Positions 46,441 to 56,103 of a stretch of 64,000 bases of DNA are shown one piece after another. Position 1 is the first letter of the stretch; every line of letters starts with the position of its first letter. The translations under genes were made by a program, and so were the position numbers. A model generated the notes under the pieces. The model ran no database searches. It was not told the origin of the DNA and was given only the letters and a program-made list of their open reading frames with translations. Source of the DNA: Gracilibacillus orientalis. Lineage in GTDB: Bacteria; Bacillota; Bacilli; Bacillales; Amphibacillaceae. The stretch spans positions 124,001-188,000 of the forward strand of contig NZ_FOTR01000004.1 of the NCBI RefSeq assembly GCF_900114645.1, given 5' to 3'.

Positions 46441-47226
46441 AATAAGTTGACTGGCTTCTTCAGTCAAATAAAACAGTCCTGCATTAATAATTTCTATTTC
46501 AATACGGGGTTGTAAGCGTTCGGTTAGTCTTTCTTGTTCTTTCTCAAGAATTTCTTTATTTTCTTCCTGTTGATGAAAGAAATAGTCCAGTAATTGTATT
46601 TCTTCATTTAAAGCATCTGTGGATTGTTTTACCCAACCCATATCTTCTTCAAGTAACTCATTTTCCAAATAGTGAAAAATCCTTCTAAACCCACTAACAG
46701 GTTTTATAATGGGTGAGATAGTAAAACTGTAATCACTCATTCTACGATCCATTGATAATCCATCCATATGGTTCATCATATCAGTTTTCATCACACCATT
46801 AATTAATTGAACTCCAATTGAATGGACGGATTCTTTTTTTTGTTTTCCGCAATAATGAACCATAATATTAGTAACTAACCAAGGATGTAGTGCAGTTTTT
46901 GTATCACCATCAGTTTCTTCATATAAAATGGTGAAACGGGCATTTGTTTTAATGTGATGGAATATTTGTTGAAGACGTGGACTTCCAAAATGAATCCATT
47001 CTCTGTTGTTATCTTTATTTTCTGTGCTTGTATCTAAATATAAGGACATCGGTTCTCCTTGACGGCCGATTTTGTCCATATAGTGCCAATAAAAGGGGCG
47101 ATTCATTAATACCTGATCTAATTCACGATTAAGTCTTATTGTCATTTCCGTTTGGTTTTCTGTAAGAACTTCACAATCATGAATGGTAAAGTATTGATGT
47201 AAGAAGTTGTGTAAATTAGTAATCAT
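46429..47226 (-). CDS. yqhG: YqhG family protein
   Basis: A 265-residue soluble protein matching YqhG of B. subtilis in length and place, directly after the helicase gene and overlapping it by 4 bp (ATGA). Recognisable features are a FHQQEENKEILEKEQERL coiled coil near the C-terminus and YYC-type polar regions without motif. AAGGAG lies before the ATG. Coupled translation suggests that it works with the helicase; its function is unknown. Confidence 0.75.
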   Translation of the reverse strand: MITNLHNFLHQYFTIHDCEVLTENQTEMTIRLNRELDQVLMNRPFYWHYMDKIGRQGEPMSLYLDTSTENKDNNREWIHFGSPRLQQIFHHIKTNARFTILYEETDGDTKTALHPWLVTNIMVHYCGKQKKESVHSIGVQLINGVMKTDMMNHMDGLSMDRRMSDYSFTISPIIKPVSGFRRIFHYLENELLEEDMGWVKQSTDALNEEIQLLDYFFHQQEENKEILEKEQERLTERLQPRIEIEIINAGLFYLTEEASQLIIKD

Positions 47227-48875
47227 AGTAAATTCTCCTTGGCTTCGTCGGCTTGTTGATAAGATTGAATCACAGATGTTAAATTGTTTAACTTTATTTT
47301 AGATTCGCCAACCGATCTAGACTCTTCAAAAATCTGTTCTACTTCTCTTTCTAGATTGGGAAGATGCAAATCACTTAGAATTTGTTCAAGATTACCGATG
47401 ACATTCTCGAATAAATGAATTTTATTGTACAACAAATTCATTACATGTTCATCCACTGTATTTTTTAAGGCAAAATTATAAATTTTTACATCGTTTTCCT
47501 GGCCAAAGCGATGGATTCTTCCAATTCTTTGTTCAAGACGCATTGGGTTCCAAGGCAAATCATAGTTAATTAAACGATGGCAAAATTGAAGGTTTATTCC
47601 TTCTCCGGCAGCTTCTGTTGCGATCATAACTTGTGCGTGATGTTGAAACAACTGACGCATCCAATCTTTTTTGCCTTTTTTAAATCCCCCTCGATAAATG
47701 ACAGATGGAATCTTTTCTTGTTGTAAGAGCCACTGCAAATAAATTTGGGTAGCACGGTATTCTGTAAATACAATGAATTTTTCATCTGATGATTTGAGTA
47801 ACTCTACTAATTTTAATGCTTTAGCGTGATGTGGCAGTTGCTCAATAGATGATAATAATTCGTTTGTTTCTGGAAGTTCAACGTTGTCCTGTTGCTGCAC
47901 CCATTTTTTTATGGAAAGGTAACAAGCTTCACGAGAGCTACAGAATTCCCTTACATAGGTGATGGCAGAAATAGCCGTGTTATGTTTAAAAAATCGTTCA
48001 ACATGATGATAAGTATCCATCTCTTGGTCTGTAAAAGGCACCCAAATGGTTTCAATTTCACGCTTTGTCCAATGAACTCCTGTATCAGCTCTTCGGTTAC
48101 GGACCATTACTTTACTGATTAATTGTTTTAAATAAGGATCTTCATCCACTTTTCGTTTTTCTTCTCGATGTTGTTTGATGAAGTCATCATAAGTTCCAAG
48201 ATAGCCTGGTTTTAATAGACTGATTAAATTAAAGATATCGGTTAATTTATTTTGAACAGGTGTAGCGGTTAATAACAGGCAATATTTTTTGGATAACTGT
48301 TGGACAAAGTGAAAATTTTTTGTTTTATGGTTTTTTAATTTGTGTGCTTCATCGACAATAACAAAGTCATAGTCCTGTTCAAGAATTGTTTGACGATGCC
48401 TAGCTGATTTAGCTGTATCTAATGTACTAATCAGAATATTAGTATTTTGCCAATCGACACGTTTTCCAGACGTCACTGTAGGGATTAGAAATTTCTGATT
48501 CAATTCCAATGCCCACTGGTTAACAAGTGAAGCTGGAACTAAAATAAGCACTTTTTGAACTAAACCTCTTAACATATACTCTTTTAAAATCAAACCAGCT
48601 TCAATTGTTTTCCCTAAGCCAACCTCATCTGCTAACAAGGCTTTGCCGTTCATATGTTGAATGACTTTTTCAGCACATTTTATTTGATGTGGTAAAAATT
48701 CTAAATGTGGTAAAAACTTAGGTGCGACAAGATCTTTGAAACTAGGTACTTTCATGGTTTCAGCAATTTGATAAGATTGCTTAAATAATTGCCAATCTGC
48801 TAACTGAGACGGGGTTTTGATTGCTTCCTCATACTCTTGTATAAATGTTTCATCTCTCAAAATTGGTATACTCAT
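47223..48875 (-). CDS. yqhH: SNF2-family helicase (YqhH)
   Basis: Superfamily 2 DNA/RNA translocase of 550 residues, RapA/HepA-like core. Motif I is DEVGLGKTIEAGL, motif II DEAH, motif III LLLTATPVQN, and the C-terminal half has ATEAAGEGINLQFC and RIGRIHRFGQ. No accessory domains are evident. I start at 48875, with AGGA 8 bp upstream; an ATG three codons earlier is too close. In B. subtilis the gcv operon lies just beyond it; here it does not. Confidence 0.88.
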   Translation of the reverse strand: MSIPILRDETFIQEYEEAIKTPSQLADWQLFKQSYQIAETMKVPSFKDLVAPKFLPHLEFLPHQIKCAEKVIQHMNGKALLADEVGLGKTIEAGLILKEYMLRGLVQKVLILVPASLVNQWALELNQKFLIPTVTSGKRVDWQNTNILISTLDTAKSARHRQTILEQDYDFVIVDEAHKLKNHKTKNFHFVQQLSKKYCLLLTATPVQNKLTDIFNLISLLKPGYLGTYDDFIKQHREEKRKVDEDPYLKQLISKVMVRNRRADTGVHWTKREIETIWVPFTDQEMDTYHHVERFFKHNTAISAITYVREFCSSREACYLSIKKWVQQQDNVELPETNELLSSIEQLPHHAKALKLVELLKSSDEKFIVFTEYRATQIYLQWLLQQEKIPSVIYRGGFKKGKKDWMRQLFQHHAQVMIATEAAGEGINLQFCHRLINYDLPWNPMRLEQRIGRIHRFGQENDVKIYNFALKNTVDEHVMNLLYNKIHLFENVIGNLEQILSDLHLPNLEREVEQIFEESRSVGESKIKLNNLTSVIQSYQQADEAKENLL

Positions 48876-49140
48876 AACACCCATCCTATCATTGATACAT
48901 GTTGTATTGTTATTGTGGTCAGATTAGCCAGAGTTATACATATTGATTGTCAAGAATTTCTTTAGTTAAAGAATATTAAATAACACTCTCTACAAAAAAG
49001 AATGGAAGGGAGCAAATCCTATACAGAGTTATTTCGTAGTTTATGTTTACTGTGGTTGGTGGTATAAAAAGAGAATGTATAACAATGGGGAATTAATGAA
49101 AATCAGTAAATTTACGTTAACATTTGCTTGTCATGTAAAT

Positions 49141-49172
49141 AAAAAAGTCGAGTGTAGACACTCGACTTTTGC
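49141..49172. terminator. Terminator at the yqhL 3' end
   Basis: AAAAGTCGAGTGT pairs with ACACTCGACTTTT; on the minus strand it follows the yqhL stop codon. Confidence 0.8.
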
Positions 49173-49568
49173 TTAATAATCTAATTTTTTGGTTTTCTTA
49201 ATTTTGCCTGTCCATTTTTTATATCCGCCTTGTAATTGATAGAGGTCTTTATATCCTTGTTTATTAAGGATTAATGCCGCTCTCGTAGAACGTGAACCAT
49301 TCTGGCAATATAAGTAAACAGGTTTATCTTGCCTTAATTCTGTTAAACGCTGTTTTAATTGAGTTAGAGGAATGTTTCTGGCACCAAGAATGTGACCACC
49401 GTCATATTCCTTCGGTTCTCTTACATCAATAAGCTGTGCTTTACGATAACCTTCACGAAATTCATTTTCCGATAATGGTTTTAGTATTTTTTTTTGTTTG
49501 AAATAGCGGTATACGGTAAATAAAATAAAGGCAATTAATATACCGATTAGAATGTATAATTCTGTCAT
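49173..49568 (-). CDS. yqhL: Membrane-anchored rhodanese-like protein (YqhL)
   Basis: Sulfurtransferase-like protein of 131 residues with an N-terminal transmembrane helix (about 4-20) and one rhodanese domain. The active-site Cys is in VYLYCQNGSRST. AQLIDVREPKEYDGGHI is the typical entry of the domain. The start at 49568 has GGGGGA about 8 bp upstream; an in-frame TTG at 49583 overlaps that site. The sulfur acceptor is unknown. Confidence 0.85.
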   Translation of the reverse strand: MTELYILIGILIAFILFTVYRYFKQKKILKPLSENEFREGYRKAQLIDVREPKEYDGGHILGARNIPLTQLKQRLTELRQDKPVYLYCQNGSRSTRAALILNKQGYKDLYQLQGGYKKWTGKIKKTKKLDY

Positions 49569-49741
49569 TTTTGAATCCCCCAATGTTTTTCTAAAAAATC
49601 CTCTAAAAAGGATTATACCATTTAATAGTGTGAAATAAAGAAAAAAATTTTAAAGATTGGATTTTAAGAGATGTCTTGTCTCACCTGTGATTCTATTGTA
49701 TGCTTTTATTTACATAATATATATAGTAATGGAGGATGTAT

Positions 49742-50155
49742 ATGCCTACACCCACAATGGAAGATTACATAGAACAAATTTATATACTCATGGAAACAAA
49801 AGGGTATGCAAGAGTTTCAGCAATAGCTGAAGCTTTACAAGTACAACCGTCATCTGTGACGAAAATGGTACAGAAATTAGATCGGGATGCCTATTTGAAT
49901 TATGAAAAGTATCAGGGGCTTATCTTAACTTCGAAAGGAAAAAAAGTAGGGGAAAGATTAGTATATAGACATGAATTATTGGAAAAATTCCTAAGGATCA
50001 TTGGTGTTGATGAAAAAAATATTTATACTGATGTTGAAGGAATAGAGCATCATCTCAGCTGGAATTCAATAGATCGTATTGGTAATCTGGTGCAATTTTT
50101 AGAAGATCCTGAGCGCTCCAAGGAATTAAAGGATTTTCAGTCTAAAAAGGATTAG
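49742..50155 (+). CDS. mntR: Manganese-responsive repressor MntR
   Basis: DtxR-family regulator that, with Mn(II), represses manganese uptake genes. The 137-residue protein keeps all six metal ligands of the B. subtilis protein: D8, E11, H77, E99, E102 and H103. The winged helix (residues about 20-60) contains [12 protein letters not shown] as recognition helix. The ATG at 49742 stands 6 bp after GGAGG; the ATG at 49736 abuts that site. Confidence 0.95.
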   Translation: MPTPTMEDYIEQIYILMETKGYARVSAIAEALQVQPSSVTKMVQKLDRDAYLNYEKYQGLILTSKGKKVGERLVYRHELLEKFLRIIGVDEKNIYTDVEGIEHHLSWNSIDRIGNLVQFLEDPERSKELKDFQSKKD

Positions 50156-50224
50156 GTTAACAAGTTCTATCTACTGGTACAAATGTATATATATAATGTG
50201 ATACCAGTTAGATAGGGTGATATC

Positions 50225-51118
50225 ATGAAAATTGATGGGGTTTTCTCAGGTGGTGGTGTTAAAGCTTTTGCGTTTTTAGGTGCGATCCAGGCATTTGAAG
50301 AAAAGAACATACAATTTGAAAGAGTCGCTGGTACATCTGCAGGAGCCCTCTTTGCTACGTTGATTGCGGCTGGTTATACAGCAAAAGAAATGAAAGAGAT
50401 TTTTTTAGAGTTACCCCTTGAAAATTTCCTTGATCAATCGAAATGGAGTAGTTTGCTTCCTTTTTTAAAATGGTTAACTTTATATAACACCATGGGATTA
50501 TATCGAGGTAATTATTTTGAAGATTGGTTGAATGAAAAATTGATGGAGAAAGGTTTGTCTTCTTTTTCAGATCTGCCACCAGGGAAATTAAAGATCGTTG
50601 CTGCAGATTTAACGTTAAATCGTGTTGTGGTATTTCCGAATGATCTGATGAAAAATTATCATATAGAAGCAGATTATTTTTCTATCTCGAGAGCAGTTCG
50701 TAGCAGTATCTCCATACCTTATTTTTTTCGTCCTTCTAAAATTATCAATCCTCTCACAAGACAAAAAAGTATTATTGTCGATGGTATGATTTTAAGTAAT
50801 TTCCCATTATGGTTATACGATCGAGGTAATAAAAAGCGAGATCGCCCGATCTTAGGTTTGCAATTAACAGACCCTGCACAATATTATTATAATCAGAAAA
50901 TCAAGAATGCTATTGATATGTTAAAGGCAGTGATAGGTACGATGAGAAAAGCCTATGATACAAGATACATTGCAGAAAATGTAGCGAAAGACATTTTGTT
51001 TTTTCCTATCGATGATGTAAGTGCTACAGATTTTGATATTACATTGGATAAAAAGCAAGAATTAATGGAATTAGGGTATCAACGGACGATGCAATTTTTA
51101 TCTAAGTGGTCCTTATAA
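50225..51118 (+). CDS. yqhO: Patatin-like phospholipase (YqhO)
   Basis: Probable lipid acyl hydrolase of 297 residues. The oxyanion loop GGGVKAFAFLG, nucleophile Ser in GTSAG (residue about 40) and the catalytic Asp in VDGMILSN form the patatin Ser-Asp dyad. No signal peptide is seen, so it is cytoplasmic or peripheral. It stands between mntR and yqhP, as in B. subtilis. Confidence 0.88.
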   Translation: MKIDGVFSGGGVKAFAFLGAIQAFEEKNIQFERVAGTSAGALFATLIAAGYTAKEMKEIFLELPLENFLDQSKWSSLLPFLKWLTLYNTMGLYRGNYFEDWLNEKLMEKGLSSFSDLPPGKLKIVAADLTLNRVVVFPNDLMKNYHIEADYFSISRAVRSSISIPYFFRPSKIINPLTRQKSIIVDGMILSNFPLWLYDRGNKKRDRPILGLQLTDPAQYYYNQKIKNAIDMLKAVIGTMRKAYDTRYIAENVAKDILFFPIDDVSATDFDITLDKKQELMELGYQRTMQFLSKWSL

Positions 51119-51163
51119 AAAAAGAACAGAGCGCACGTATTATAACGACGCTCTGTTCTTTTT
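51119..51163. terminator. Bidirectional terminator, yqhO / yqhP
   Basis: A perfect 15-bp stem, AAAAAGAACAGAGCG with CGCTCTGTTCTTTTT, 15-base loop. Confidence 0.82.
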
Positions 51164-51529
51164 CTTTTGTTTATTACCCTCGATAACCCTCAAGTGTGTG
51201 TGATTTTTTCTAGTTTTTAATGGTCGAGGTGATTTCTTAGTTGCTACATTATGTTTGATAGGGCTAGGTTGCATACGATTATTATTTTGTTGGTATTTAT
51301 ATTTTTGTTTCGATTGTTTCACAGCTTTACGATATTTTCTGAGTTCATTAGGTGTTCGTCTTCTTAAAAAGAAGAAGTACACTAAACCAAACATTGCTGC
51401 ACCGATTAACAAGGATATAAATAGGAATTTTAGTAAACCGAGTGTGTCAGTAATTAGGAATGAGATAAAACCGAACACAGCTAAACCGATTAATGCATAA
51501 ACAACGATAGAACCTATGTTTCGATTCAT
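51140..51529 (-). CDS. yqhP: YqhP family membrane protein
   Basis: A 129-residue protein with two N-terminal transmembrane helices (7-27 and 31-53) followed by a very basic tail rich in Lys, Arg and Asn. Size and place match YqhP (SA1362 family). AAAGGAGGA precedes the ATG. The function is unknown. Confidence 0.75.
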   Translation of the reverse strand: MNRNIGSIVVYALIGLAVFGFISFLITDTLGLLKFLFISLLIGAAMFGLVYFFFLRRRTPNELRKYRKAVKQSKQKYKYQQNNNRMQPSPIKHNVATKKSPRPLKTRKNHTHLRVIEGNKQKKKNRASL

Positions 51530-51751
51530 TTTAGCTTCCTCCTTTACATAAAGTATACACGAATTAAAGTACTTTCTATAGTTATACCCGTTATTTGCTG
51601 GATTTTATACAAGAAATTTAAAATTACTTTAAACAATGGTATTAAAGCGCTTTATTTTTATTGTATTAGAAAGAAAGCAAAATAACTAGAGTTTAAGGAC
51701 ATTTAGCATGAAAAAATTGATTTTGGTTAGCCTATTTTTGAGGTGATAATA

Positions 51752-52240
51752 TTGAGACGTGTGAATCATAGAAAAAATCAACATGATGAAATTTCTTTAA
51801 TTCCAAAAACAATTAGTATTGGAATTTTTGGCGGGCTTATCTGGGCGACAGTAGCTGCGGTTGCCGGTTACTTTAGCTTTACGAAGGTAACTCCCAAAAG
51901 TTTTGTGTTACGGTCATGGTTGCAAACAAAATGGTCTGATCAATGGCTAGGGGAAGTTATTTCAATATGTATTATTAGTTTATTATCCATTGGATTAGCA
52001 TTATTATATTATGTTGTATTAAAAAAGTTTCCAGGAATATTACCAGGTATAATGACGGGAATTGTCTTATGGTTTATTATTTTTTGGTTATTTGAACCGA
52101 TTTTTACCAATATACCACCTTTTTATGAATTAGATAGTGATACAGTGGTTACTACGGTTTGTTTATTCATTTTATATAGTGTGTTTATCGGGTACTCTAT
52201 TTCTTTTGCTTATCAGCAGCACAGGGGTGAAAATAATTAA
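51752..52240 (+). CDS. yqhR: YqhR family membrane protein
   Basis: A 162-residue protein with four transmembrane helices and a basic N-terminus (MRRVNHRKNQ). GGIWATVAAVAGYFSF and PGIMTGIVLWFIIFW resemble YqhR of B. subtilis, which precedes aroQ there. The start is a TTG at 51752 with GAGGTGAT 8 bp upstream. yqhQ, usually beside it, is missing. Confidence 0.78.
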   Translation: MRRVNHRKNQHDEISLIPKTISIGIFGGLIWATVAAVAGYFSFTKVTPKSFVLRSWLQTKWSDQWLGEVISICIISLLSIGLALLYYVVLKKFPGILPGIMTGIVLWFIIFWLFEPIFTNIPPFYELDSDTVVTTVCLFILYSVFIGYSISFAYQQHRGENN

Positions 52241-52291
52241 ATAACTATGTTAATATAGTGAAGAAAGCTTGTTGGAGATGGAGTGAAGGAA

Positions 52292-52726
52292 ATGGGAAAG
52301 TTACTTTTATTAAATGGACCGAATTTAAATCGTTTAGGTAAAAGAGAACCAGATGTATATGGCAGTGAAACATTAGAGGATATTGAGAAAAAAGTACGAA
52401 GTGTGCTGGAACCATATCAATATCAATTAGATTCTAGCCAATCCAATCATGAGGGAGAATTAATTGATTGGATCCATGAGGCAGAAGGAAAATATCATGG
52501 GATCATTTTTAATCCCGGGGCATATACACATACTAGTATTGCGCTAAGAGATGCAATCAGCTCTATTACAGTTCCAGTTATCGAGGTACACATATCTAAT
52601 GTACATAAGCGAGAGTCATTTCGTCATACTTCCATGTTAGCTCCTGTTTGTAGCGGTCAAATTGTAGGTTTAGGTACAAATGGATATCGTTTAGCAGCGA
52701 TGTATTTTTTAGAAAGTAATTTATAG
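52292..52726 (+). CDS. aroQ: Type II 3-dehydroquinate dehydratase
   Basis: Converts 3-dehydroquinate to 3-dehydroshikimate in the shikimate pathway. The 144-residue protein has LLLNGPNLNRLGKREP at the start, the QSNHEGELIDW loop, NPGAYTHTS, and EVHISN with the catalytic His region. GGAG stands 8 bp before the ATG at 52292; the GTG at 52283 is less well placed. The protein is a dodecamer in characterised members. Confidence 0.95.
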   Translation: MGKLLLLNGPNLNRLGKREPDVYGSETLEDIEKKVRSVLEPYQYQLDSSQSNHEGELIDWIHEAEGKYHGIIFNPGAYTHTSIALRDAISSITVPVIEVHISNVHKRESFRHTSMLAPVCSGQIVGLGTNGYRLAAMYFLESNL

Positions 52727-52740
52727 AAAGGGAGTTTGGG

Positions 52741-53811
52741 ATGAAACGTCTTGAGAAATTATGGAATTTATTAAAACATGAAAGAATGGATGGCTTATTA
52801 ATAACCAGTCCGGTTAATATTCGATACCTCACTGGTTTTACTGGCACCTCAGGTGTAGCACTTATTACCAATAACGATGCTTTCTTTGTTACTGATTTCC
52901 GCTACACTGAGCAAGCGAGTGATCAGGTTATAGGGTTTGACATTAAGGAACATAAAGGACCAATTCAAGACGAAGTCGCAGAATTAGTAAAGTCATTGTC
53001 AATCGAATCTGTTGGGTTTGAAAAAGAGGGCATGACTTACGGTCTGTATGAAAAATATAATAAAGCAGTAAAAGCAAACTTGATTCCCTCAGGCGGATTG
53101 ATTGAGAAATTACGCTTGATTAAAGATCAAGATGAGATTAGTATAATAAAAGATGCTTGTAAAATTGCCGATGATGCGTTTGACCATATTTTAGATTACA
53201 TAAAACCGGGAGTAAAAGAGATCGACATTTCCAATGAATTAGAATTCTTTATGAGAAAGCAAGGCGCTACTTCATCAAGCTTTGATATTATAGTAGCCTC
53301 CGGTTATCGTTCTGCATTACCGCACGGTGTAGCATCATCAAAAGAAATTCAGTCAGGCGAATTAGTAACATTGGATTTTGGTGCGTTATATGAAGGATAT
53401 GCTTCAGATATTACGAGAACGATTGCCGTTGGGGATATATCAGAAGAATTAGCGACGATCTATAATACAGTTCTTGAAGCACAAGTAAAAGGTGTAGAAG
53501 GAATAAAAGCGGGAATAACTGCAAAACAAGCTGATGCCTTAACAAGAGACCATATTGATCATAAAGGCTACGGCAAATACTTTGGTCACTCTACAGGCCA
53601 TGGACTGGGACTAGATGTGCATGAAATGCCCGGACTATCATTTCGCTCTGATGCTGTGTTGGAACCGGGGATGGTAGTAACTGTTGAACCAGGAATCTAT
53701 GTTCCAAACGTTGGTGGATGCCGCATTGAAGATGACATTATAATAACCGAAGATGGCCATGAACGATTAACACATTCACCTAAGGACTTAATTCGCTTAC
53801 CAGTATCGTAA
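52741..53811 (+). CDS. yqhT: Xaa-Pro aminopeptidase / prolidase (M24)
   Basis: Metallopeptidase of 356 residues with the pita-bread fold, probably cleaving X-Pro peptides. Metal ligands are visible in LDFGALYEGYASDITRT (two Asp), GHSTGHGLGLDVHE (His), TVEPGIY (Glu) and CRIEDD (Glu). AAAGGGAG lies before the ATG. It sits directly upstream of efp, a coupling conserved in Bacillaceae. Confidence 0.93.
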   Translation: MKRLEKLWNLLKHERMDGLLITSPVNIRYLTGFTGTSGVALITNNDAFFVTDFRYTEQASDQVIGFDIKEHKGPIQDEVAELVKSLSIESVGFEKEGMTYGLYEKYNKAVKANLIPSGGLIEKLRLIKDQDEISIIKDACKIADDAFDHILDYIKPGVKEIDISNELEFFMRKQGATSSSFDIIVASGYRSALPHGVASSKEIQSGELVTLDFGALYEGYASDITRTIAVGDISEELATIYNTVLEAQVKGVEGIKAGITAKQADALTRDHIDHKGYGKYFGHSTGHGLGLDVHEMPGLSFRSDAVLEPGMVVTVEPGIYVPNVGGCRIEDDIIITEDGHERLTHSPKDLIRLPVS

Positions 53812-53832
53812 ACATTTTAGAGGAGGAATTAG

Positions 53833-54390
53833 ATGATTTCAGTAAATGATTTTAAAACAGGTTTAACAATAGAGGTAGATGGAGGTATTTGGCAAGTAAT
53901 GGATTTCCAACATGTGAAACCGGGTAAAGGTGCTGCATTCGTTCGTTCCAAATTGCGAAACCTCCGTAGCGGTAATATTCAGGAAAAAACGTTCCGTGGT
54001 GGGGAAAAAGTAAACAGAGCACATATTGAAAATCGTAAAATGCAATACTTATATGGTTCTGGTGATACCCATACATTTATGGACACTAAGTCATTCGAAC
54101 AAACAGAGCTCCAAGCAGATCAGATTGAACGAGAACTACAATTTATTAAAGAAAACATGGAAGTAAATATTTTAACATATGAAGCAGAAACTATCGGAGT
54201 AGAATTACCTAATAACGTTGAACTCACTGTAACAGAAACAGAACCTGGAATAAAAGGTGATACAGCGAGTGGAGGAACCAAGCCAGCAACACTAGAAACA
54301 GGTTTAATAGTTCAAGTACCTTTCTTTGTTAATCAAGGAGATGTATTAGTAATCTCTACAGCAGAAGGTAAATATATTTCCCGCGCTTAA
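53833..54390 (+). CDS. efp: Elongation factor P
   Basis: Relieves ribosome stalling at polyproline stretches. The 185-residue protein has the three-domain form. The modified residue is K32 in the loop [11 protein letters not shown]; in Bacillus this lysine carries 5-aminopentanol. The C-terminal signature is present around [20 protein letters not shown] precedes the ATG. A strong terminator follows. Confidence 0.96.
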   Translation: MISVNDFKTGLTIEVDGGIWQVMDFQHVKPGKGAAFVRSKLRNLRSGNIQEKTFRGGEKVNRAHIENRKMQYLYGSGDTHTFMDTKSFEQTELQADQIERELQFIKENMEVNILTYEAETIGVELPNNVELTVTETEPGIKGDTASGGTKPATLETGLIVQVPFFVNQGDVLVISTAEGKYISRA

Positions 54391-54409
54391 TTTACTACAT
54401 AGGAACCAT

Positions 54410-54445
54410 AACTACTAAGTGATAATCACTTAGTAGTTTTTCTTT
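54410..54445 (+). terminator. Terminator after efp
   Basis: AACTACTAAGTGAT pairs with ATCACTTAGTAGTT around a single base, then TTTTCTTTT. Confidence 0.85.
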
Positions 54446-54506
54446 TATTGACAAACTTTATCCAAATAGATCCATTATTATCTAGTAAGCACATAATCGT
54501 GAACAG

Positions 54507-54981
54507 AAACCATAAACTGCGCAGTAACTCTATAAAGAACTTCCTTCCATTCTGCATTTTGATGATTGCTACAATACGCGCTACGGCAAGATACTTCGCT
54601 TTCCACGGGCACGGCCTTAGCCTCCTCAGAAAACAAAGAACGTTTTCTTGCGGGGTCTTCGGCTCGCGCTGTTCCCGTAGGAGTCTACGTATCTTGCCTC
54701 CGCTTTGCGTAGTGTTCTGATTATCGAAAAAAGAGAACTATGGAATGATATTCTATGGATTTCTTCTTGCATGATAAAAATGCACACTAAGCTGCGGAAA
54801 AATGCGACACTCCTGTGGGAACAGCGCGAGCTGAAGATCCCGCAGCGAACGTATGTGAGCGAGGAAGCTGAAGCCGTGCCCACGGAAAGGGAGTATTTTT
54901 CCGCAGCGATGTCTAGCACTCCATTTCCGAAAGAAAGGAGGCTTACCAAAGAAAATTTTCACTAGTGCGCAGTTTGTATCT
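54507..54981. repeat. Double-hairpin repeat element, copy C
   Basis: Third member, 475 bp. Terminal inverted repeats are exact over AAACTGCGCA (54514-54523) and TGCGCAGTTT (54966-54975). The left arm is 54585-54698, closed by GGCAAGATAC with GTATCTTGCC; its apical stem is AGAAAAC/GTTTTCT (54628-54648). The right arm is 54791-54907, closed by GCTGCGGAAAAA with TTTTTCCGCAGC; its apical part is only weakly paired. The central spacer (54699-54790) resembles that of copy A. It fills the efp-spoIIIAA gap where B. subtilis carries yqhV. Confidence 0.85.
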
Positions 54982-55005
54982 ACTACGTAATATGAGGTAT
55001 GGAAT

Positions 55006-55032
55006 CGGGCAGTTTATTGTCCGGTTTTTTTG
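55006..55032 (+). terminator. Terminator-like hairpin to the right of copy C
   Basis: CGGGCA pairs with TGTCCG (one G-U), followed by GTTTTTTTG. It is the best of the three copies as a Rho-independent terminator. Confidence 0.5.
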
Positions 55033-55121
55033 TTTTATGAGTTCATAGATTATGGTATACGGGTTTTTGACGTATGGACTTGGGAAGACTTAGTTTTTCT
55101 AATGCTCTTATCTATCTTTGG

Positions 55122-55149
55122 TTATATCTACTAGTGGCTCGCATAGAAT
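55122..55149 (+). promoter_or_regulatory. Putative SigE promoter of the spoIIIA operon
   Basis: TTATATC at 55122-55128 and CATAGAAT at 55142-55149, spacer 13 bp, resemble the SigE pattern (about TCATATT and CATACAAT). It is about 37 bp before the spoIIIAA start. The spoIIIA operon is SigE-controlled in B. subtilis. Confidence 0.6.
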
Positions 55150-55185
55150 GTTTATAGAAATAGCTTATGAAAAGAGGAAATGTTT

Positions 55186-56103
55186 ATGGATAGTGTTTTA
55201 AAAATACTTCCGAGCCACATCTCTGAACAAATTGACTTTTTTCTAGGTAAGGAAGAGATAGATATACAGGAGATTAGACTAAGAGTGAATCAACCAGTTG
55301 AGTTAAATGATGGCAAGGATGTGACGTGGTTAAAACAGACATTTTTTAGCCAATCAGATGCAAAAATGTTCCTCAACAAAATTAGTGACTTTTCTTTATA
55401 TCGACTAGAAGAAGAGTTGAGACATGGATTTATTACTATTCAAGGTGGCCACCGAATTGGTATTTCAGGTTCTGTCATATTAGAAAATAAACAAGTAAAG
55501 GCGATACACCATGTGAGTTCCTTTAATATAAGGATTGCAAAACCTCAATTCGGTATCATTCAGCCTTATCTATCTTATCTTATGACAGATACCGTTCAAA
55601 ACACATTAATTATAGGTCCACCGCAATCAGGGAAAACAACATTTTTAAGAGATCTTGCGAATTATTGTGCAAGTGCTAGTTCAAAGCTCGAACTTAAAAC
55701 AGCGATTGTCGATGAACGATCTGAAATATGTGCTTCTATCAATGGTGTCCCACAGCATTTATTAGCACCAAGAATTGATGTACTAGATCGCTGTCCAAAG
55801 GCGGAGGGAATGATGATGTTTGTTCGCTCCATGTCACCTGATGTCATTATTGTTGATGAAATTGGAAGTGAGCGGGATGCGGAAGCTATTGATGAAGTCA
55901 TCCATGCGGGTGTTCAACTAGTTTGTACCGTTCATGGTAGGTCATTGTCTGATATTAGCAAACGACCAACGATTCAAAATTTACTGCGGAAAAACATATT
56001 TCAGCGATTTGTTGTCCTTTCCAATCAGCGTAAAGCAGGAGAAGTTACAGAAATTTCAAATGATAAAGGACAACCTCTTTATCAGAGAAGTGTGATGTTA
56101 TGA
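55186..56103 (+). CDS. spoIIIAA: Stage III sporulation ATPase SpoIIIAA
   Basis: Cytoplasmic ATPase of the mother-cell SpoIIIA-SpoIIQ channel that feeds the forespore. The 305-residue protein resembles type II/IV secretion ATPases, with Walker A GPPQSGKTTFL near residue 145 and Walker B VIIVDEIGSERD. GAGG stands 8 bp before the ATG at 55186; an ATG two codons upstream is too close. It is the first gene of an unbroken eight-gene operon. Confidence 0.95.
   Translation: MDSVLKILPSHISEQIDFFLGKEEIDIQEIRLRVNQPVELNDGKDVTWLKQTFFSQSDAKMFLNKISDFSLYRLEEELRHGFITIQGGHRIGISGSVILENKQVKAIHHVSSFNIRIAKPQFGIIQPYLSYLMTDTVQNTLIIGPPQSGKTTFLRDLANYCASASSKLELKTAIVDERSEICASINGVPQHLLAPRIDVLDRCPKAEGMMMFVRSMSPDVIIVDEIGSERDAEAIDEVIHAGVQLVCTVHGRSLSDISKRPTIQNLLRKNIFQRFVVLSNQRKAGEVTEISNDKGQPLYQRSVML

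Noticed and set aside
48885-49140. Remnant glycine riboswitch or gcvT fragment
   Set aside because: No riboswitch-like core or reading frame can be recognised in this AT-rich stretch.
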